DNA of 64,000 nt from Orbaceae bacterium ESL0721 (GCA_029433365.1 JAQTHZ010000002.1:186001-250000), one strand, 5' to 3'; positions 48,000 to 60,025 are shown, counted from the first letter of the stretch. The notes: generated from the sequence alone by a model not told the origin. Numbers and translations are program-made.

Positions 48000-48278
48000 A
48001 TGAGGATTAACAGATTAATGAGCATTTATATCTATATTAGCTTTTATTGCTTGGTTATCATCGGTATTTTTATTAGAGTCTATTTTTCAAATTATATAGC
48101 AATGGATTTTTATTCTAATAAAAAACTTAACTTGAAAAGACGTTATGCTATTGTTTATTACTATGTTGTCTTGTTTTGTAGTGCTTATATTTTGGTTTTA
48201 GCAAAGAATGGTGATTTAACGCATCCTATTTTTGTGATACCTGTTGTGCCAATTGTTATTATGTATATATTTTTTTAG
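48000..48278 (+). CDS. Small three-helix membrane protein, unknown
   Basis: A 92-residue hydrophobic protein with about three predicted membrane segments (residues about 8-30, 50-68 and 73-92). I do not recognise the family. It lies between a decayed immunity gene and a decayed toxin body, so an integral-membrane immunity protein for a lost toxin is one possibility. A ribosome-binding site is not obvious directly before the ATG, and it might be non-functional. Confidence 0.45.
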   Translation: MRINRLMSIYIYISFYCLVIIGIFIRVYFSNYIAMDFYSNKKLNLKRRYAIVYYYVVLFCSAYILVLAKNGDLTHPIFVIPVVPIVIMYIFF

Positions 48279-48499
48279 ATTTTGTCGAAGTTCCTCGTCG
48301 CTTTAAAAAAAGAAAAAACAGGCGTAAACGTTAGCACACTTTTTAAATAAATTTCTCTGCTTTTGTTTTTATTTACCTCTATATATTTATATCAATAGGT
48401 AGATTAGAGACACTAAAACATTAATTTAATGAAAAATTCAAATTACATAAACCTCTAATCCTTGATAGTAGCGAAGCTAATTAAGCTACTCTTCAAGGA

Positions 48500-49107
48500 T
48501 ATCGATAAAAGCCAAAAAGTTAACCTATCAACATGTTGAGTTAAAACCTGCCGAGGGGTTCTATCTCAAGTTTCATAAAGACCATAAATATGCCATCACA
48601 TCGATTAGCGAAGGGCATAGGTTTATTGGTCGATTTAATCCGCAGGGTCTCGCCGATATCAAAGTACCCCAAAAGTGGGCACATATTGATGATTGGCAGC
48701 TTGAGACAAGTGCGGTTGACATCTCATTTATTGAACAGTTTTTTAGCCATATTGAGCCACAAAACCTTATCAATGCAGCCGAAGGGGCAGAAATAGGTCA
48801 CTCATTACTTGGTGCAACTGGCGGGCTGATTGGTGGTATAACCGGTTACCTTTACGGCGATACCATCAAATCGACCTACAACAAATATGAGAATCAAATC
48901 ATCGGCGGAGTACAGGTAGCTGGTGGGGTATTAACCTTAGCCGTAGCAGGTTCGATTGAAACGGCATCACTTGGCACAGGGACAGCTGTTGCGGTTGCGT
49001 TTATTGGTAGTGACAATATTGCTGCCGGTATGAGCCGCATCTTAACAGATGGAGAGGTGACAACCGAAGATGTTATAGCTTGGTCGGGACTCGTCCTAAT
49101 GATCTAA
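48500..49107 (+). pseudogene. Decayed second copy of the toxin middle region
   Basis: From about 48517 to 49107 an open frame without start codon matches residues about 414-605 of the 43670-46048 toxin at roughly 90 percent by eye (LTYQHVELKPAEGFYLKFHK, FFSHIEPQNLINAAEGAE, GGVQVAGGVLTLAVAGSIE). It lacks both the N-terminus and the toxin domain, and ends just past the conserved AWSGLV. Three codons are missing near GTAVAVA. It may be a former orphan toxin module that served as recombination donor. Confidence 0.8.
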
Positions 49108-49253
49108 GTTTTTTAAAATGTGTTGATGACAGAGGTATTGAGTTCGATAACCTCTTTTAATCTTTACAATTCTTTACAAAAAACCTGCTAGCAAAATGCG
49201 AAAGATTGATGGGAGTGATGGTAGAATTTAACGCACAAAAAATAACAAAAATA

Positions 49254-49282
49254 TTGACAGGAAATAGGGAGGTTATTAGAAT
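49254..49282 (+). promoter_or_regulatory. Candidate sigma70 promoter overlapping an ATG
   Basis: TTGACA (49254-49259), 17-nt spacer, TAGAAT (49277-49282): a near-consensus promoter. The spacer itself contains AGGGAGG (49267-49273), an equally good ribosome-binding site for the ATG at 49281. Both readings cannot be active from the same transcript, because the promoter would start RNA inside the repeat array. Confidence 0.55.
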
Positions 49283-50904
49283 GCCACGCAACCACGCAAC
49301 CACGCAACCACGCAACCACGCAACCACGCAACCACGCAACCACGCAACCACGCAACCACGCAACCACGCAACCACGCAACCACGCAACCACGCAACCACG
49401 CAACCACGCAACCACGCAACCACGCAACCACGCAACCACGCAACCACGCAACCACGCAACCACGCAACGCTATAAATATAAACAGCAAAAGTTATTGCTG
49501 CGACTGTTAAAAGGTCAGCCACTCAAAAACGCCATTACCCAATCACTCTTAACCTTGCTCCCTCTTTTACTCGCTCTCCCTGCTTCTGCTGCAATAACAA
49601 CCACAAAAAGCACCATTATCGGCACCTCCCCCTATTTGACATTTGATGGTGGCATCACGAAAGAGAGTGATACCAGCAAATTATTAAGTATCACACTATC
49701 TGATGGTCGGTTCTATAACCTTGATAATAACGACTCAACCCCAACCAACCCAATCGAGCTACCAATTGAAGGGCAGACGTTAGCAGATGTGCAGATGTTT
49801 ATGCCAATTGATAAAACAGCGATCACCTTAAACGAACTGATTGCTGAACCTAACAACTATTGGGGTGATGATGATGGGGATGGACAGGGTGCTGGCGGTA
49901 TCACTGCGACCGGCAATTTAACGGTGCAGATAACAGATGCAGATGGTGGAGTAGTTAAACGAGATGATAGATTAACTGCCTGCGTGGCGTACTATAAAAT
50001 CACTTTCAGCAACAGTGCCGGTACTTTAAAGACGCAATACGGCTCCCCTAATGCGATTACCTTTCCTGCTACAACAGCAACCTACTATATTAAACCCAAA
50101 CCACCAACTAAACCCTATGCCTGTTATGCCCAGCCCAATTTAGCATACAGTGGTAGTAATACAGGTATTTTTTACTCTGAACTTGATGGACCCGTCAGCC
50201 AGTGGGATAACAAAAAAGGATTCAAACCACAAGATATCAATGTCCCGTCATCCAACTTTCCAACTATGGGTGCGCACGGACTCTTTTTTAACTTAACTGT
50301 TGCTGGTGATGTTTGGCAGAATGTGAGTTACGATAAAACGCCTGCTGATTCTGGTATTGATATTGCCATTAGTAGTACTAACAGTACCAACATTGCTAAA
50401 ATCATGTTAACTGGACCAAGGTACAATACTAATAACGCCACCACTGCGGTGCCCACTACTTTTACCCTCTACTCAGATAAAGAGAAGACCAATAAAATAT
50501 ATAGTTTTACCATAAACAGATGGTTCATCACCACACCTGGTAATAATGTTAGTGGTAATGGTTATAAAGCTGATTACTGCTCTAACCGTTACGGTAATCA
50601 ATATCGAGTTCCAAGTGTAAGAGAATATACCAATGCTAATGGTTATAATTGGACAGGGGGGCTATCAGGTCAACCTAATAACTACCAGCGGCGAATTGGT
50701 GGTGGACTCTTTGCTGAGTGGGGGTATATGCATAATCGTAGCTTCTACACTGGTAGCGACTTCGACCTCAGTTACTATTACTGGGCGCTTGAGGTCTATA
50801 ACTCTAGCGCTTCTTTTCAACATAGTGTCGCCTCGTACAATGGCAGAGTCTTTTGGAACCCCATGCTCGCTGCGAACAATCGTTTCGCTTGCGTCACCCC
50901 TTAA
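49281..50904 (+). CDS. Candidate phase-variable secreted surface protein (out of frame at 23 repeats)
   Basis: The main frame is open to 50904 and encodes a signal peptide (ITQSLLTLLPLLLALPASA) followed by about 440 residues with six or more cysteines, Thr/Asn-rich beta-type sequence and a C-terminal domain (from about 50570) with YCSNRYGNQYRVPSVREY, a WG and YYWALEVY core and a terminal FACVTP, like C-type-lectin or DUF1566 folds. A TTG at 49495 could start it directly but has no good ribosome-binding site. The ATG at 49281 has AGGGAGG upstream and enters this frame only when the octamer count is a multiple of 3. With 23 copies it instead stops at 49475. A copy number of 24 would give a repeat-leader fusion to the signal peptide. 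Confidence 0.7.
49284..49467 (+). repeat. Perfect octanucleotide tandem array, 23 copies of CCACGCAA
   Basis: Twenty-three identical 8-bp units run without a mismatch. Since 8 is not a multiple of 3, every gain or loss of a unit changes the reading frame. In three-unit steps it encodes NHATTQPR. It stands between ATG 49281 and the surface-protein frame, a layout known from contingency loci of Haemophilus and Neisseria. Confidence 0.95.
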
Positions 50905-51325
50905 CCCTTGCCCGCTACGCGTAGCAAGCCCTAAACTCACCGACGCCAGCCGCCGCGCTATTTCAAAACCCTCGCTAACACCAGCAGGGTTTTTATCACC
51001 TCAAGTAGCAATGCAGCAGTTGATAGATTTAACAAATTAATCACGGCTGCTTTTTACTAACAACTGAATCAATAAATCCAACCAGTTTATAACTAATCAA
51101 TCTAGAATCACAAAATAACTAGTAACCCTAAAACATTGCTGTTTATGGTTACTATTTATAGTTACTGTTAATAACCGTAAATTAATCACGACCTCCACCA
51201 ATAAACAGCTATTTAACACCTAAATAACATCTAAAACCGACAGTTTTAAATCCACCATTTTCTATAAATTTTGATTAACATACCCCAAACCCTAAAACAA
51301 ATTTGCAGGTTTTTTTCATATAAAA
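50905..51325. other. Spacer between the surface-protein gene and copA
   Basis: 421 bp without a convincing gene. The first 60 bp are GC-richer than the surroundings. It contains a terminator, AACCCTAAAACATT at 51124-51137, and at 51255-51299 an element shared with 24350-24400 (AAATTTTGATTAACATACC and AACCCTAAAACAA). Confidence 0.55.
50965..50994 (+). terminator. Terminator downstream of the surface-protein gene
   Basis: AAAACCCT (50965-50972) / AGGGTTTT (50986-50993) with a 13-nt loop and further T residues. Confidence 0.75.
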
Positions 51326-53479
51326 TCAACGCTTCCAATATTTTAATAGCAGGGCGTTGGTGACGACGCAGAGGCTGCTAAGTGCCATGAGGGCGCCGGC
51401 TAGCATTGGGCTTAGGAAGCCGAAGGCGGCGAGTGGGATGCCGATGATATTGTAGATAAATGCCCAAAATAGGTTCTGTTTTATCTTGCGGTAGGTGCGC
51501 CTTGAGATGTCGATCGCATCGGCTATGAGCAGCGGGTTGCCTTGCATTAGGGTGATGCTGGCAGTCTGCATGGCAACATCGGTACCGGTGCCCATTGCAA
51601 TGCCGATGTTTGCAGCAGCGAGAGCAGGGGCGTCATTAATGCCATCGCCAACCATCGCAACAGTCGCGCCAGTGCTTTGTAACTGCGTAATCTGTTTGGC
51701 TTTATTTTGTGGGGAGATGTCGGCAATTACGGTATCGATCCCAAGCGCCCTGCCCACTTTATCGGCTGCTTGCTGGTTATCGCCGGTTAACATCACCGTT
51801 TTTACGTTTAAATCGTGTAATTGGTTAATTGCCATTTTAGCGGTCGGTTTTATCAGATCCGTAAAACCAAAGAGAGCTAATACGACGGGATGATCGCCCG
51901 AGTGCTGTTTGGCAAGCCATGAGATGGTGTACCCTTTTTCGCTCAGTTCACGGGCTTTCTCATCCATATTGATAAATTGTGCTTGGAGCTGCTGCATCCA
52001 GCGACTGCTGCCTAGATAGTACTCACTGCCATTAATGGTGGCTAAGATGCCGGATCCCGCAACTGCAGTGGTATTTTGTGCCGATACTTTTTGTGGATCT
52101 TTTATCTCCGCCATTTTGGCTAACACCGCTTTTGCGAGTGGATGCTCACTCCCTGACTGTAGGGCTGCGGCGATAGAGAGGATCTCGTCCGTTGTGATAT
52201 CACCTAAGATGTCGATCTCAACTAGCGCCGGTCTCCCTTCGGTGAGGGTGCCAGTTTTATCAAATGCGACGTAGTTTAGGCTATGCATCGTCTCTAATGC
52301 TTCGGCATCTTTTATCAGAATACCGTGCTTGGCGGCAACTCCTGTCCCAACCATTATTGCTGTTGGTGTGGCTAACCCTAAAGCACAAGGGCAGGCGATA
52401 ACTAGCACAGCCACTGCATGTAAGATTGCGGTTTGCCAATTGGCTGTTAATATGCCGTAGCCAAGTAGGGTGATGAGAGCGATACCGAGTATTGTAGGGA
52501 CAAATATGGCGCTAATTCGGTCAACAATGCGTTGTATTGGGGCTTTCTTCTCCTGCGCTGCTTCGACCAGTTTGATGATTTTAGCTAGTGTTGAATCTTT
52601 AGCTATCGCAGTGGTTTTGACAGTAAGTAACCCCTCACCATTGATGGCGCCGCCAGTTACGGTATCGCCGGTTTTTTTATTCACTGGCAGGCTCTCGCCA
52701 GTTAACATTGATTCATCACTACTTGAGATCCCCTCAATGATGATCCCATCAACTGGAATCTGTTCCCCCGGTTTGATAATAACAATATCGCTCAATTTAA
52801 CCTGATCTAGCGGGAGTGATACTATCTGTTCACCACGCTTTACCTGTGCAGCTTTGGGTCGTAATTTTGATAGGGATTCAATCGCTTCGGTAGTTTGATG
52901 TTTGGCGCGCTGTTCGAGCCATTTACCTAGTAAAATTAAGGTGATAATGATAACTGATGACTCAAAATAGAGGTGATCATCATCCCCAATAAGCAGTTGA
53001 TAGAGGGATAATCCGTAGGCTGCCGAGGTGCCAATCGCAACCAGCAGATCCATATTGCCAGATAGCGCTTTGGCTGCTTTAAATCCGCTGCGGTAAAACT
53101 TTAACCCTAAAACAAATTGCACAATAGAGGCGAGGATAAGTTGTAGATAGCCCGATAACATCCAGTGGATGCCGAATGGGGCTAGTAGCATGGGTAAGAT
53201 AAATGGCACCGCCAGCAGTGCTGATATCACAACTGGCTTGATAGAGGGTTGTTGGGGTTGATCTTGGATAGCGCTAGCATGGTAACCGGCATCATCTACC
53301 GCATCAAATAGGCTCTGGAGTGATACATTAGCATCTGCCTCAACGGTCGCCTTTTCGGTAGCGAGATTGACAGCGACATGTTTAACGCCTGCCACTTTTT
53401 GTAACGCTCGCTCAACACGACTTACACACGATGCACAGCTCATCTCTTCGACTGCAAATGTGTACTGTTTTGTCTCCAT
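51326..53479 (-). CDS. copA: Copper-exporting P-type ATPase
   Basis: CopA pumps Cu(I) out of the cytoplasm at the cost of ATP. The 717-residue protein has one N-terminal metal-binding domain with MSCASC (about 13-18), then transmembrane helices, the actuator TGES loop, the intramembrane CPC in [14 protein letters not shown] (about 365), the phosphorylation site DKTGTLTEG (about 407), SEHPLAKA and [13 protein letters not shown]. These assign it to the P1B-1 group. E. coli CopA has two metal-binding domains; one is common elsewhere. It follows suhB by 20 bp on the same strand. No CueR gene or operator is visible. Confidence 0.93.
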   Translation of the reverse strand: METKQYTFAVEEMSCASCVSRVERALQKVAGVKHVAVNLATEKATVEADANVSLQSLFDAVDDAGYHASAIQDQPQQPSIKPVVISALLAVPFILPMLLAPFGIHWMLSGYLQLILASIVQFVLGLKFYRSGFKAAKALSGNMDLLVAIGTSAAYGLSLYQLLIGDDDHLYFESSVIIITLILLGKWLEQRAKHQTTEAIESLSKLRPKAAQVKRGEQIVSLPLDQVKLSDIVIIKPGEQIPVDGIIIEGISSSDESMLTGESLPVNKKTGDTVTGGAINGEGLLTVKTTAIAKDSTLAKIIKLVEAAQEKKAPIQRIVDRISAIFVPTILGIALITLLGYGILTANWQTAILHAVAVLVIACPCALGLATPTAIMVGTGVAAKHGILIKDAEALETMHSLNYVAFDKTGTLTEGRPALVEIDILGDITTDEILSIAAALQSGSEHPLAKAVLAKMAEIKDPQKVSAQNTTAVAGSGILATINGSEYYLGSSRWMQQLQAQFINMDEKARELSEKGYTISWLAKQHSGDHPVVLALFGFTDLIKPTAKMAINQLHDLNVKTVMLTGDNQQAADKVGRALGIDTVIADISPQNKAKQITQLQSTGATVAMVGDGINDAPALAAANIGIAMGTGTDVAMQTASITLMQGNPLLIADAIDISRRTYRKIKQNLFWAFIYNIIGIPLAAFGFLSPMLAGALMALSSLCVVTNALLLKYWKR

Positions 53480-53499
53480 AGCAACCTCTTTTTTGATGA

Positions 53500-54303
53500 T
53501 TACACCTTTAATCTGTCATCCCATAGATTTTGGGTTGTGACAATAAAATCTTTCACTATTTTTGGATTACCCGCAATGATATTGCCAGAAACCATATAAT
53601 TTGTGTTGCCAGCAAAGTCGGTCATCACGCCGCCTGCTTCCCGAAGGATTAACTCACCTGCTGCGATATCCCAAGGTTTTAGACCAATCTCAAAAAAGCC
53701 ATCAACACGACCAGCAGCGATATAGGCAAGATCTAGCGCCGCTGAGCCAAAGCAACGGAGATCACCACATTTTTGAAACAGTTTTTGCATTACAGCGAAG
53801 TAGCACTCGCTATACTGTTTGGTATTAATTGGGAATGCAGTTGCTAACATAGCGCCATTAAGATCTTTGGTATTACCAACGCGTAGGCGGTAGCCATTAA
53901 GCTGTGCACCTTGCCCGCGAGATGCCGTAAAAAGCTCGTTAGACATTGGATTATAGACAACAGCTGCTTCGGTTTTACCTTTTACGCGAACCGCAATTGA
54001 GACAGCAAAGTGTGGGATATTTTTGATAAAGTTGGTGGTACCATCAATTGGATCGATTATCCACTGAATATCTGCCTCTCTGCCTTTAATTAAGCCGCTC
54101 TCTTCCGCAATAATTGTGTGATCTGGATAAGCTTTTTTAATGGTTTCGATAATCAGCGCTTCGGCGGCAATATCAACATTAGTAACAAAATCGTTATCTG
54201 CTTTGTTATTAATTTCGATCGATGTTGGATTCCCATAGGCTTTAATGGCGACATTACCTGCTTTGCGAGCAGCACGAATAGCGATGTTTAGCATCGGTTG
54301 CAT
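53500..54303 (-). CDS. suhB: Inositol-1-monophosphatase SuhB
   Basis: SuhB is an inositol monophosphatase fold protein that also joins the Nus-factor antitermination complex on rRNA operons. The 267-residue product carries the metal-binding motifs EESG (about 67-70), DPIDGTTNF (about 84-92) and [15 protein letters not shown] (about 212-226), and the N-terminal [16 protein letters not shown] typical of SuhB. Length matches the E. coli protein exactly (267). It stands alone upstream of copA, an unusual pairing that could put copA under SuhB promoter control. Confidence 0.94.
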   Translation of the reverse strand: MQPMLNIAIRAARKAGNVAIKAYGNPTSIEINNKADNDFVTNVDIAAEALIIETIKKAYPDHTIIAEESGLIKGREADIQWIIDPIDGTTNFIKNIPHFAVSIAVRVKGKTEAAVVYNPMSNELFTASRGQGAQLNGYRLRVGNTKDLNGAMLATAFPINTKQYSECYFAVMQKLFQKCGDLRCFGSAALDLAYIAAGRVDGFFEIGLKPWDIAAGELILREAGGVMTDFAGNTNYMVSGNIIAGNPKIVKDFIVTTQNLWDDRLKV

Positions 54304-54404
54304 AATCTAATTTCCTAATTGATGATGTTAAAGAACAGTAGAACCTGTGCAGTTTAGCACAATTTTATTGGCTGCGAAGTATACACCGGTTGCCCATTAA
54401 AATA

Positions 54405-54540
54405 CAGTTTTATTAAAGTATCGTTTTATTAAAACAGTCTATTTATAAAATAATCCATTTATAAAACAGTCAGTTTATAAAACAGCCCGTTTCTAAAACA
54501 GTTCGTTTTTAAAATAGTTCAGTTTTAAAACAGCGCCCTA
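54405..54540. repeat. Degenerate 17-nt tandem repeats reaching the mutH stop codon
   Basis: About seven imperfect copies related to GTTTATAAAACAGTCA lie between suhB and mutH. The last unit overlaps the mutH stop: its final codons read CTG TTT TAA on the minus strand, and CTGTTTTA recurs in the array. Confidence 0.7.
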
Positions 54541-55232
54541 TTCTGATCTACCGATTGACACCAATCCTCTATAATCTGTTTTGTAAAAGTTTTTTTTAAG
54601 TAAAAACCGCGTGGGCGAGTAAGAATTAGCTCGCCATTTTCGCCAACTGCTTCGGTTAAGGCTCTGCCATTTGCCGCTTTGGGTCTTAGTTGTAGGTAGG
54701 TGCCGTAGTGGGCGGTAATCTTTTCAACTTGACCGATGGCTATCATCTCCATCAACTCTTGCCAATCCTGCTTTAGTTGCTGCTCTTGCTGCTCGGTTGG
54801 TTGCCAGAGTATCGGCACGCCAACTTTGCGCTCTGCCAATGGAATGGTGCGATCGCCCTCAATTGGGATCCAGAGCACTTTAGAGAGCTTATATTTGACA
54901 TGGCTCGATTCCCATGTAATCCCATAATTTGCCATTAACGGGGCGACGCTGACAAATGTGGTCTCGAGTGGTTTACCATCTCGGTTAAGGGGGATCGTTT
55001 TTAGTTCGATTCCTAAACGGGTAAAATCTTGCTCTGCTTTACTGCCGGCATCAGCACCAAGAAATGTCTCGAGCAGATTCCCCACCCACCCTTTTTGAGT
55101 GATAAGGTTTTCAGGGATCGGGAGGGTTAAATAGTTTGCAATCTCACCTAATGATCGTCCAGCAATTAACGCCGCCCGATCTAAGAGTGCTTTTTCATTT
55201 ATGGGATAAAAGGGTGTGGTAATTTGGTACAT
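54525..55232 (-). CDS. mutH: DNA mismatch repair endonuclease MutH
   Basis: MutH nicks the unmethylated strand at hemimethylated GATC sites after MutS and MutL signal a mismatch. The 235-residue protein shows the restriction-like active site: Glu55 (NLLETFLGA), Asp69 (EQDFTRLG), Glu76 and Lys78 (GIELKTIP), matching E. coli Glu56/Asp70/Glu77/Lys79. Its presence means the organism should have Dam methylation. C-terminus [17 protein letters not shown] agrees with the family. It is transcribed alone. Confidence 0.95.
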   Translation of the reverse strand: MYQITTPFYPINEKALLDRAALIAGRSLGEIANYLTLPIPENLITQKGWVGNLLETFLGADAGSKAEQDFTRLGIELKTIPLNRDGKPLETTFVSVAPLMANYGITWESSHVKYKLSKVLWIPIEGDRTIPLAERKVGVPILWQPTEQQEQQLKQDWQELMEMIAIGQVEKITAHYGTYLQLRPKAANGRALTEAVGENGELILTRPRGFYLKKTFTKQIIEDWCQSVDQNRALF

Positions 55233-55377
55233 TGTTTTTTATTTTTAACTGTTTGATTTATAGCTTCTGCTGATAACGTACAGTGTATCGCTTTTGTTAA
55301 TAGTTTACAGTTCATCACTTAATATTTAAAACTTAAGGTATATTTAAAACTTAAAGTTTTAAAGAGAACGGACTATT

Positions 55378-55926
55378 TTATGCCAATTTATTCACCCAAT
55401 CTGCATAAGTTTTAATAAAATTTTCGAGGAAGGCACGACTTTTTTCAGCAATATTGCCATTATCATCAAAAGCTGTGGCAACGCCACCAAAGTAAGCTTC
55501 GGGCTGTTGCATGGTTGGCATATCTAAAAATACTAACGATTGGCGGAGTGCATGGTTAGCGCCAAATCCACCAATAGCACCAGGTGAGACAGAGATAATT
55601 GCCGTCGGTTTTTTTGCCCATACACTTTGACCATAAGGGCGAGATCCAACATCGATAGCATTTTTAATTACAGCTGGGATTGAGCGGTTATATTCAGGTG
55701 TGACAAAGATAACACCATCACATGTTGCGATCTCTTTTCGAAATCTGGTGTAAGATTCTGGCGGATGACCTTGATCGATATCTTCATTATAGAGGGGCAG
55801 ATCGCCAATCTGGATAATCTGTAGTGAGAGTGTTTTAGGGGCGATCTGTTGTAATATTTTGGCAACTTTTAAGTTATAGGAGTCTTTACGTAAACTACCA
55901 ACAAGTACTGCGATTTTTCTGCTCAT
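55378..55926 (-). CDS. NADPH-dependent FMN reductase family protein
   Basis: A 182-residue flavodoxin-fold oxidoreductase. The flavin phosphate loop is VGSLRKDSYNLKVAK (about 9-23), and VTPEYNRSIPAVIKNAIDVGSRP (about 74-96) is the second signature of the family that includes ChrR/YieF quinone and chromate reductases. It would use NAD(P)H to reduce quinones or related compounds in the cytoplasm. No obvious operon partners: mutH is 145 bp downstream and the Dps-like gene is 190 bp upstream, which fits a loose oxidative stress grouping. Confidence 0.88.
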   Translation of the reverse strand: MSRKIAVLVGSLRKDSYNLKVAKILQQIAPKTLSLQIIQIGDLPLYNEDIDQGHPPESYTRFRKEIATCDGVIFVTPEYNRSIPAVIKNAIDVGSRPYGQSVWAKKPTAIISVSPGAIGGFGANHALRQSLVFLDMPTMQQPEAYFGGVATAFDDNGNIAEKSRAFLENFIKTYADWVNKLA

Positions 55927-56116
55927 ACTATTCCCTATTGATCGTCATGAGGATATCCACTAGTTACTAACTAGTGGATTAAAATAGCTTTGATCTTACC
56001 AGCAGCTCTCTTTATTCATCTATATTCTAGCGACAAATTTAATCTTTAAATTTAGGATCTTTAACTGTGCTATTTTTAATTAAATTATAAAGAGGAGCAG
56101 GGTTATCTTTGTATAA

Positions 56117-56665
56117 TTAGTGACCAGATGAGTCAATTTTTCTGCTGGTTTCAAATAGGAACCATGCACGTTTTTCTGTTTGATCAATCCACTCTTCAAT
56201 TAAACTTGCTGTTGCCGTATCGTTATATTCATCACAGATATCATGCGCTTCACGCATACGCGCTGTGAGGTGAATGTTATCTTGACAGAGTTCAGCAAGC
56301 ATATCAGAAGGTTCAACATAGTCAGCATTATTATCTTTAATACTCTGTAGTTTTGAAATATGGCTGATTGAACGTAAGGTTGTACCACCTAATTTACGTA
56401 CACGTTCAGCAATTGGATCGGTCATCGCGAAGAGTTCAGCACCTTGATCATCAAACATTAAGTGGTAATCACGAAAGTGTGGGCCGCTAACATGCCAATG
56501 GAAGTTTTTTGTTTTCAAATACAAGGCAAAAACATCCGCTAAGATTGAATTCATTGCCCCACTAATATCTCTCGATGCTTTTTCACCTAAATCAGTTGGA
56601 AAAAGAATTGGTGCTTCTTGCAATTTTTTCGCTTTTGCAATTTTAGATGACGTAGCTTTAGCCAT
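56117..56665 (-). CDS. dps: Dps-family miniferritin
   Basis: Dps dodecamers oxidise and store iron using peroxide, and some bind DNA. I choose the start giving MAKATSSKIAKAKK (182 residues) because it has AGGAGC eight bases upstream; a frame extending to 56728 has no such signal. The ferroxidase motif is in NFHWHVSGPHFRDYHLMFDDQGAELF (about 60-85), with the usual His, Asp and Glu ligands. The Lys-rich N-terminus could mediate DNA binding. No OxyR site is identified. Confidence 0.9.
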   Translation of the reverse strand: MAKATSSKIAKAKKLQEAPILFPTDLGEKASRDISGAMNSILADVFALYLKTKNFHWHVSGPHFRDYHLMFDDQGAELFAMTDPIAERVRKLGGTTLRSISHISKLQSIKDNNADYVEPSDMLAELCQDNIHLTARMREAHDICDEYNDTATASLIEEWIDQTEKRAWFLFETSRKIDSSGH

Positions 56666-57237
56666 GATAACGCTCCTTTTTGTTTGATTAGTGTTAACTG
56701 CATTGTAGTGATTAATTAATAGATACAAATTACCTCGACTTACAGATAATGTCCAATAAATTAAGCAGTTTTTTATCTATTGTTGCTATTGCTATCGTGA
56801 TTATTTTAGCACTAATCGATCTGTTAAATCGTTGTTCTTTCATCATCTATTTGGTTGAAATTGACTTTTTTGGGTAGTAATTAAGGCTAAAATGTAATCA
56901 GTGATAAAGTGGTAAAAACGGTTTAATAGGCACAGATTTTAGGGGGCTGTTATTTAGAGGCTGTTATTTAGGGACGGTTATTTGGGAACTGTTTTAACAT
57001 AAATCTTTGGGGGTGATTTTCTGTTATTTTGCTCTTCAACTATGAGATGTTAACCCTAAAACATCGTTATTTTAAATATTGTTATTTTAAACACTGTTAT
57101 TTTAAACACTGTTATTTAAAACGTTGTTATTTAAAAAACTGTTATTTTAAACATCATAATCCTAAAACATTGCAAATGGGATGGGGAAATATTAGGCATA
57201 AAAAAACCTGCTATTTAAGCAGGTTTCTAAAATTGAT
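56666..57237. other. Repeat-filled spacer between dps and tRNA-Pro
   Basis: 572 bp without a gene. It contains GGCTGTTATTTAGAG/GGCTGTTATTTAGGG/ACGGTTATTTGGGA (about 56944-56985), then AACCCTAAAACAT (57052-57064), six or so units of TGTTATTTTAAACAC type (57065-57150), AATCCTAAAACATTG (57158), and the tRNA terminator. Confidence 0.65.
57200..57227 (-). terminator. Terminator of tRNA-Pro
   Basis: AAACCTGC (57205-57212) / GCAGGTTT (57219-57226) around a 6-nt AT loop; the A-run before it supplies the T-tract on the minus strand. It lies about 11 bp past the tRNA 3' end. Confidence 0.85.
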
Positions 57238-57314
57238 TGGTCGGCGAGAGAGGATTCGAACCTCCGACCCACTGGTCCCAAACCAGTTGCGCTACCAAGC
57301 TGCGCTACTCGCCG
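57238..57314 (-). tRNA. proM: tRNA-Pro (anticodon TGG)
   Basis: Read on the minus strand it runs from CGGCGAGTAGCGCAGCTTGG to CTCTCGCCGACCA, 77 nt with CCA encoded. The anticodon stem-loop is CTGGT TTGGGAC CAG with anticodon TGG, and the T-arm is GGAGGTTCGAATCCTC. The sequence is essentially the same as E. coli proM. Confidence 0.97.
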
Positions 57315-57420
57315 TTAGGATGCGCATAATACTGCGCCTCTTTTCTTGTGTCAAGCGTTAGATAGTAAACTTTGCTAATAATTTTTCTTCGCCCTTTTGT
57401 ATGAGAGTAGGTACCAATAC

Positions 57421-59681
<2,261 letters not shown>

Positions 59682-60025
59682 AAAAGTTGTCTATCAATCG
59701 TCAAATAACCAAAAATGGCGTTAGTCTATACCGATTGGGGTGAATATTGCAATTTTATTATGCGATAGGGTGAGTTGTGAAAGTGGATATTGCAGGGTGA
59801 TCTCCCTGCAACGTTTATTCATAATCACAGTATTAAAAACTGTATTTAAAACTGCGTTAAAAACAGTTTTTAAAATAGTCCTAAAAATAGTTCTAAAAAA
59901 GAGCTAAAAAGCGTATTAAAAACTATTTTAAAACGGTTTTAAATTCAATTTTAAGAAGAATAAAAATTGATATTAAAACCGCTATTTAACTGTTTTTATC
60001 TTTAGTTATCTCTATTTGATAGTAT
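59682..60025. repeat. Repeat-rich spacer between alaA and queA
   Basis: 344 bp with no gene. From about 59825 to 59960 there are about ten imperfect units of TTAAAAACTG/TTTTAAAATAG type, which on the minus strand start shortly after the alaA stop and contain many TAA codons. The queA promoter should lie in the right-hand part. Confidence 0.6.

Noticed and set aside
49284-49467. Octamer array as a CRISPR array
   Set aside because: Units are 8 bp with no spacers; there are no cas genes. It is a simple tandem repeat.
49157-49522. Minus-strand frames through the octamer array encoding repeated RGCVVAWL
   Set aside because: They exist only because an 8-bp repeat without stops is open in all frames; no start signals or conserved ends.
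50633-51040. Overlapping frame ending with LTPAGFLSPQV, reminiscent of phage Icd/Ash-like small proteins
   Set aside because: Most of it overlaps the surface-protein gene in another frame and lacks a ribosome-binding site; the resemblance is a few residues.
53103-53115. AACCCTAAAACAA inside copA as another dispersed element
   Set aside because: It encodes the conserved segment QFVLGLKF on the minus strand, so coding constraint or chance is enough.
57029-57361. Open frame of 110 codons across the repeat region and tRNA-Pro
   Set aside because: It is antisense through the tRNA and made of repeat units (YFKHC); no coding signals.
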